From NCBI GenBank assembly GCA_020636105.1, contig JACJYL010000001.1, positions 1,984,001 through 2,048,000 on the forward strand: a stretch of 64,000 nt of DNA. The letters are read 5' to 3'. This DNA is from Lewinellaceae bacterium (GTDB lineage: Bacteria > Bacteroidota > Bacteroidia > Chitinophagales > Saprospiraceae). The notes beneath the pieces are model-generated. The model was not told where the DNA came from. It did not search any database and saw only the letters and a list, made by a program, of their open reading frames with translations. Made by a program: the position numbers and the translations under genes. Below are positions 60,897 to 64,000 of the stretch, in pieces. Every line of letters starts with the position of its first letter. Position 1 is the stretch's first letter.

Positions 60897-63075
60897 ATTC
60901 ATTTTCCAATTCCAATTGATTTTTCACCAGTTTATAATAATTTCCTTTCAGTGCAGTCAATTCCTCATGGGTTCCTTTTTCGATAAGTTCCCCCTTGTCT
61001 AAAACGACGATCTGGTCTGCATTTTTAACGGTACTCAGCCGATGAGCCACCACGATCACCGTTCGATTTTCAAAGAAGGTCTTCAAATTTTCCAGGATCA
61101 CTTTTTCATTTTCAGCATCCAGGGCATTGGTTGCTTCATCAAAAAAGATGATGGACGGGTTTTTGTACACGGCACGGGCGATGAGCAGGCGTTGCCGCTG
61201 TCCCTGGCTGAGCCCGTTGCCTTTGTCTCCGACTTTGGTGTTATACCCCAGGGGAAGAGCTTCAATAAAATCACGAATATTGGCCACCCGGGCTGCTTCA
61301 AAAAGTTTATCCGGATCCTGTGATTCACTGCTTTCACTGATATTGCCGACAATAGTATCTGAGAAAATGAAGCCGTCCTGCATCACAGCGCTACAGGTGC
61401 TTCGCCAATGGTCAGGTTGTATATCGGATAACGAAATGCCGCCAAACCTTATCCGACCTTCGGTTGGCGTGTAAAAATTGAGTAACAATTTGACCAGGGT
61501 AGTTTTCCCGCTGCCGCTTGCTCCCACAATTGCCGTGACCTTCCCTGCGGGAAGGACCATGTCTATATTTTTTAAAACCAGATCAGAAAGTGCATTATAC
61601 CGAAAGCTCACCCCTTGCAGCACCAGGTCGGCGTGGTTGGGCAAAATATCCGTGAGTCCTTCCCTATCCTCATCGTCCTGGTCATGTATCTCACTCATGC
61701 GCTCCATGCTGAGTCGAGCATCCTGACCTGACCTGATAAACCCTACAAACTGCAACAAAGGACCGTTTAACTGACCGGCGATATATTGTACGGCCAGCAT
61801 CATCCCCAGGGTCATCTGGCCGTTGATGACAGCTTTGGCCGCAAAAAAAGTGATGAGAATATCCTTGAACTGACTGATGAAACCGGCTCCGGCATCCTGA
61901 TACTGACTAATGGTAAGCGAACTCAGGTTAGCCCGAAAAAGTCTTCCCTGGATATTCATCCATCGGCGGCGGTGTTTTCGGGAGCTGCCCTGAAGTTTGA
62001 TCTCCTGAACCCCCTGGATGATCTCAATCAGGGCCTCCTGGTTCTCGGATAATTCCTTAAACCGGCGATGGTCCACTTCTGCTCGTTTTTTCAACCATAG
62101 AATAATCCATCCAAGATAGGCCATCGCTCCCAACACAAAGATCATGAAAATAAGGCTATTGTAATACAACAACACCAACCCAAAAACAAACAGGTTGAAC
62201 ATGGCGAACAGCAGGCTCAGGGTTGAGTTGGTGAGAAAGTTTTCGATGCGGCGGTGGTCACCCAGGCGTTGCAAAAGATCTCCTGTCATTTTCCGATCAA
62301 AATAACTGATCGGGAGCCTTAGCAGCTTGACGAGAAAATCCGTGATCAGCGCCACATTTATCCGGGTACCGATATGGAGTAACATCCACCCTTGTATGAG
62401 GTTTATCGTAGCCTCTCCAATGAATAACATCACAAGCCCCAACAATACGATATAGATAAAATCGAGATCATAATTGGCAATACCCGTATCAACGATGGCC
62501 TGAGTAAGTAAAGGAAATGCCAACTGGAACAATCCACCTAAGAACAAGGTAAGTATGAGGTACGCCAGTGTTTTACGGTAAGGCTTCAGGTATTGTAATA
62601 AAAAGCGAAAGCCCTTCCTTTCTGTTTTTACGCCTTCTTTCTGGAAGAATTCAGGAGAAGGCTCAAGTAGCAAGGCTATTCCCGCTCCACCATCCGAACA
62701 CCAGTTTTTGGCAAATTCCTTATGGGTAACCTTTTTTTTTCCGGCAGCGGGGTCGGCAATCCATATATATTTTTCACTGGTTCGGTAAACAACCAAAAAA
62801 TGCTTTTGTTGCCAATGTACGATACAAGGTAAAGGAGCATCCAAAAGACCTGGTTCGCCTGGGCCTTCCCCTTTAAGATTTAATTTCGCCACCAGGGTCC
62901 GCATTCCGATATGCTCTGCCGCTTCGGCGATCCCTCTGGCGGACACACCTTCTCTGTCTATATAACAATAATCCCTGAGATAGGCCAGGCTGTAAGACTT
63001 ACCGTAGTGATCGGCCACCATTACCAGGCAACTCGGGCCACAATCCATACTATCATATTGGCGAAAAAGCTTCAT
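60895..63075 (-). CDS. C39 peptidase-containing ABC transporter (peptide exporter)
   Basis: 726 residues. An N-terminal C39 protease (1-140) with Cys12 in DSMDCGPSCLVMV, His92 in VHWQQKHFLVVY and Asp108 in WIADPAAGK, followed by a six-helix membrane domain (about 165-440) and an ABC ATPase (about 490-726: GASGSGKTTLVKLLLNF, LSQGQRQRLLIARA, IIFFDEATNALD, VAHRLSTV). It removes double-glycine-type leaders and exports the core peptide, as for bacteriocins. The HlyD gene follows and the PDZ protease gene precedes it, giving a complete export operon. No precursor peptide gene was found in the window. Confidence 0.95.
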   Translation of the reverse strand: MKLFRQYDSMDCGPSCLVMVADHYGKSYSLAYLRDYCYIDREGVSARGIAEAAEHIGMRTLVAKLNLKGEGPGEPGLLDAPLPCIVHWQQKHFLVVYRTSEKYIWIADPAAGKKKVTHKEFAKNWCSDGGAGIALLLEPSPEFFQKEGVKTERKGFRFLLQYLKPYRKTLAYLILTLFLGGLFQLAFPLLTQAIVDTGIANYDLDFIYIVLLGLVMLFIGEATINLIQGWMLLHIGTRINVALITDFLVKLLRLPISYFDRKMTGDLLQRLGDHRRIENFLTNSTLSLLFAMFNLFVFGLVLLYYNSLIFMIFVLGAMAYLGWIILWLKKRAEVDHRRFKELSENQEALIEIIQGVQEIKLQGSSRKHRRRWMNIQGRLFRANLSSLTISQYQDAGAGFISQFKDILITFFAAKAVINGQMTLGMMLAVQYIAGQLNGPLLQFVGFIRSGQDARLSMERMSEIHDQDDEDREGLTDILPNHADLVLQGVSFRYNALSDLVLKNIDMVLPAGKVTAIVGASGSGKTTLVKLLLNFYTPTEGRIRFGGISLSDIQPDHWRSTCSAVMQDGFIFSDTIVGNISESSESQDPDKLFEAARVANIRDFIEALPLGYNTKVGDKGNGLSQGQRQRLLIARAVYKNPSIIFFDEATNALDAENEKVILENLKTFFENRTVIVVAHRLSTVKNADQIVVLDKGELIEKGTHEELTALKGNYYKLVKNQLELENE

Positions 63076-63118
63076 CTTCTGGTTCTGGTTACACGCTCGG
63101 GAGTCGGTATTTTGGTGG

Positions 63119-64000
63119 TTAAATCAATTCCTGTAATTTAAAATGAAACAACTTTTTTTCATCATCGCGCTCAATCATCAACCGAATTTTTTTACCCACT
63201 CTTTTTCTGAAAACCCTGTAAAGATCTGAAAGTTCAAAAATGGCCACCGGGAACCTGTTGACTGACTTGATCACATCTCCTTTTTGAATCCCGGCTTTCT
63301 CCGCCGGGCTACCTGGCACCACATAGGTAATATAAAAGATCCGAGCGCCCTCCTTCCCACCGGCTGCCATGACCAGGCCACTGCGGTCAAATACGAATTT
63401 TCGGTCGTATCGTCGGTTGGGTTGCAGATACATCTTCGCGGTGATATAATCGATGGTTACATTAAACCGGCTCAGCAATTCGTTGCCTATCAAACCATCC
63501 CTGTTTATCTCATAAAGAACAGTCATTTCTGGTGTCCTTTCCTGGAAATTGGTGAGCACTCCGTGCAGGCTATATTCTCCAAAACTGATTTCGTCTATCC
63601 TGCCGAAATATCCTTCAAGGTAACCTCCCAGTCCGGTGCCGATTTCCGTTCGGATAATATTCTGAGGCAGATCAAGGCTGTCCTGAGTTGCCGTATTTAG
63701 CAGAAGCGACAACCCGGCGCCGGTGTCGATTAACAATTTCAAGTCTCTGGATATCTGGTCTTTCCTGAAAATGGCATCCGCTCTGAGGTAAGGTTTGTGC
63801 CGGTCGATCTCAATGGGCATTTCAGAAAAATTCTTTTTCGGTTTCTCAAAATGAGCAGGATCGTGCAAAGTGATTACCCGGCGTTGGTAGTCAATTTCAA
63901 CGACAAACCGACTGGTAATATCTGCCCCTATGATACCCTGTATATCAATGCCTGCGAATTTTTCAAAATCAAAATAATCTTCATCCAATACTAGAATGGA
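63119..64000 (-). CDS. Retropepsin-like aspartyl protease with PDZ domain, start outside window
   Basis: 294 codons are in the window; the frame continues beyond the right edge, and an in-frame TTG at 63988 is not a convincing start. One active-site motif is in the window, LLIDTGAGLSLLL; the family normally has a second half-domain upstream. The C-terminal about 85 residues are a PDZ domain (YVVPGSPAEKAGIQKGDVIK). Members of this secreted family occur in Bacteroidota with unknown substrates. It ends 43 bp before the C39 transporter gene, so it is likely the first known gene of the export operon. Confidence 0.85.
   Translation of the reverse strand, partial: SILVLDEDYFDFEKFAGIDIQGIIGADITSRFVVEIDYQRRVITLHDPAHFEKPKKNFSEMPIEIDRHKPYLRADAIFRKDQISRDLKLLIDTGAGLSLLLNTATQDSLDLPQNIIRTEIGTGLGGYLEGYFGRIDEISFGEYSLHGVLTNFQERTPEMTVLYEINRDGLIGNELLSRFNVTIDYITAKMYLQPNRRYDRKFVFDRSGLVMAAGGKEGARIFYITYVVPGSPAEKAGIQKGDVIKSVNRFPVAIFELSDLYRVFRKRVGKKIRLMIERDDEKKLFHFKLQELI

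Overview
The window looks like a chromosome segment of a Bacteroidota bacterium, most probably from the Saprospirales or a related gliding lineage. The grounds are an HU/SPOR fusion protein, gliding genes (gldA, gldF), type IX secretion sorting domains (type A and type B C-termini), a SusC/SusD pair with accessory lipoproteins, DUF3857 proteins, and promoters of the Bacteroidota type (TTTG, about 18-21 bp, TAnnTTTG). The genus cannot be fixed from the sequence alone.

Layout. 1-4.1 kb: the end of an Nramp-like transporter with altered metal-site motifs, a frameshifted four-helix-bundle gene, an HU-SPOR protein and a two-component system. 4.2-9.3 kb: an AT-rich accessory block, all on the minus strand, with two TlpA-like redox lipoproteins, two paralogous DUF6843-like lipoproteins and a DUF6624 lipoprotein. 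Unannotated among them are the ruins of a grasp-with-spasm RiPP maturase locus: a truncated gwsG, an internally deleted and frameshifted gwsS, and a second gwsS C-terminal fragment. 9.4-17.8 kb: a giant TPR/transglutaminase protein, an EI24 membrane protein, ribosomal protein S16 with a long acidic tail, and small envelope proteins. 18.7-21.2 kb: an 831-residue orphan protein on the plus strand behind an 850-bp AT-rich leader.

21.2-31.6 kb: a thioredoxin-SPOR fusion, an ECF sigma factor with its putative membrane anti-sigma/TPR partner, a long tandem repeat array that abuts and partly derives from the 3' end of a galactanase gene, a GH53-GH2 galactan-degrading pair and a type B T9SS cargo protein. 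31.7-41.7 kb: housekeeping genes (mazG, bifunctional nuclease, threonine aldolase, acyl-CoA ligase, aldehyde dehydrogenase), gldF and gldA separated by a GxxExxY gene and a second tandem repeat array, and tpx. 42-50 kb: a PorT-like barrel, a LuxR-type response regulator and a SusC-SusD-DUF5012-like-Lipid_bd operon. An 18-bp partial palindrome is shared, 16 of 18 bases, between the regulator's upstream region and the position just upstream of the susC promoter, which suggests the regulator controls the operon.

50.3-64 kb: metK, a DUF3857 protein whose transglutaminase-like domain has lost its cysteine, a 44-residue membrane protein, an AspT/YidE-type transporter, a T9SS-exported subtilase, L21 with an L27 that carries a helix-hairpin-helix tail, and an export operon (retropepsin-like/PDZ protease, C39-peptidase ABC transporter, HlyD adaptor). 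No rRNA, tRNA, CRISPR array or insertion sequence was recognised.
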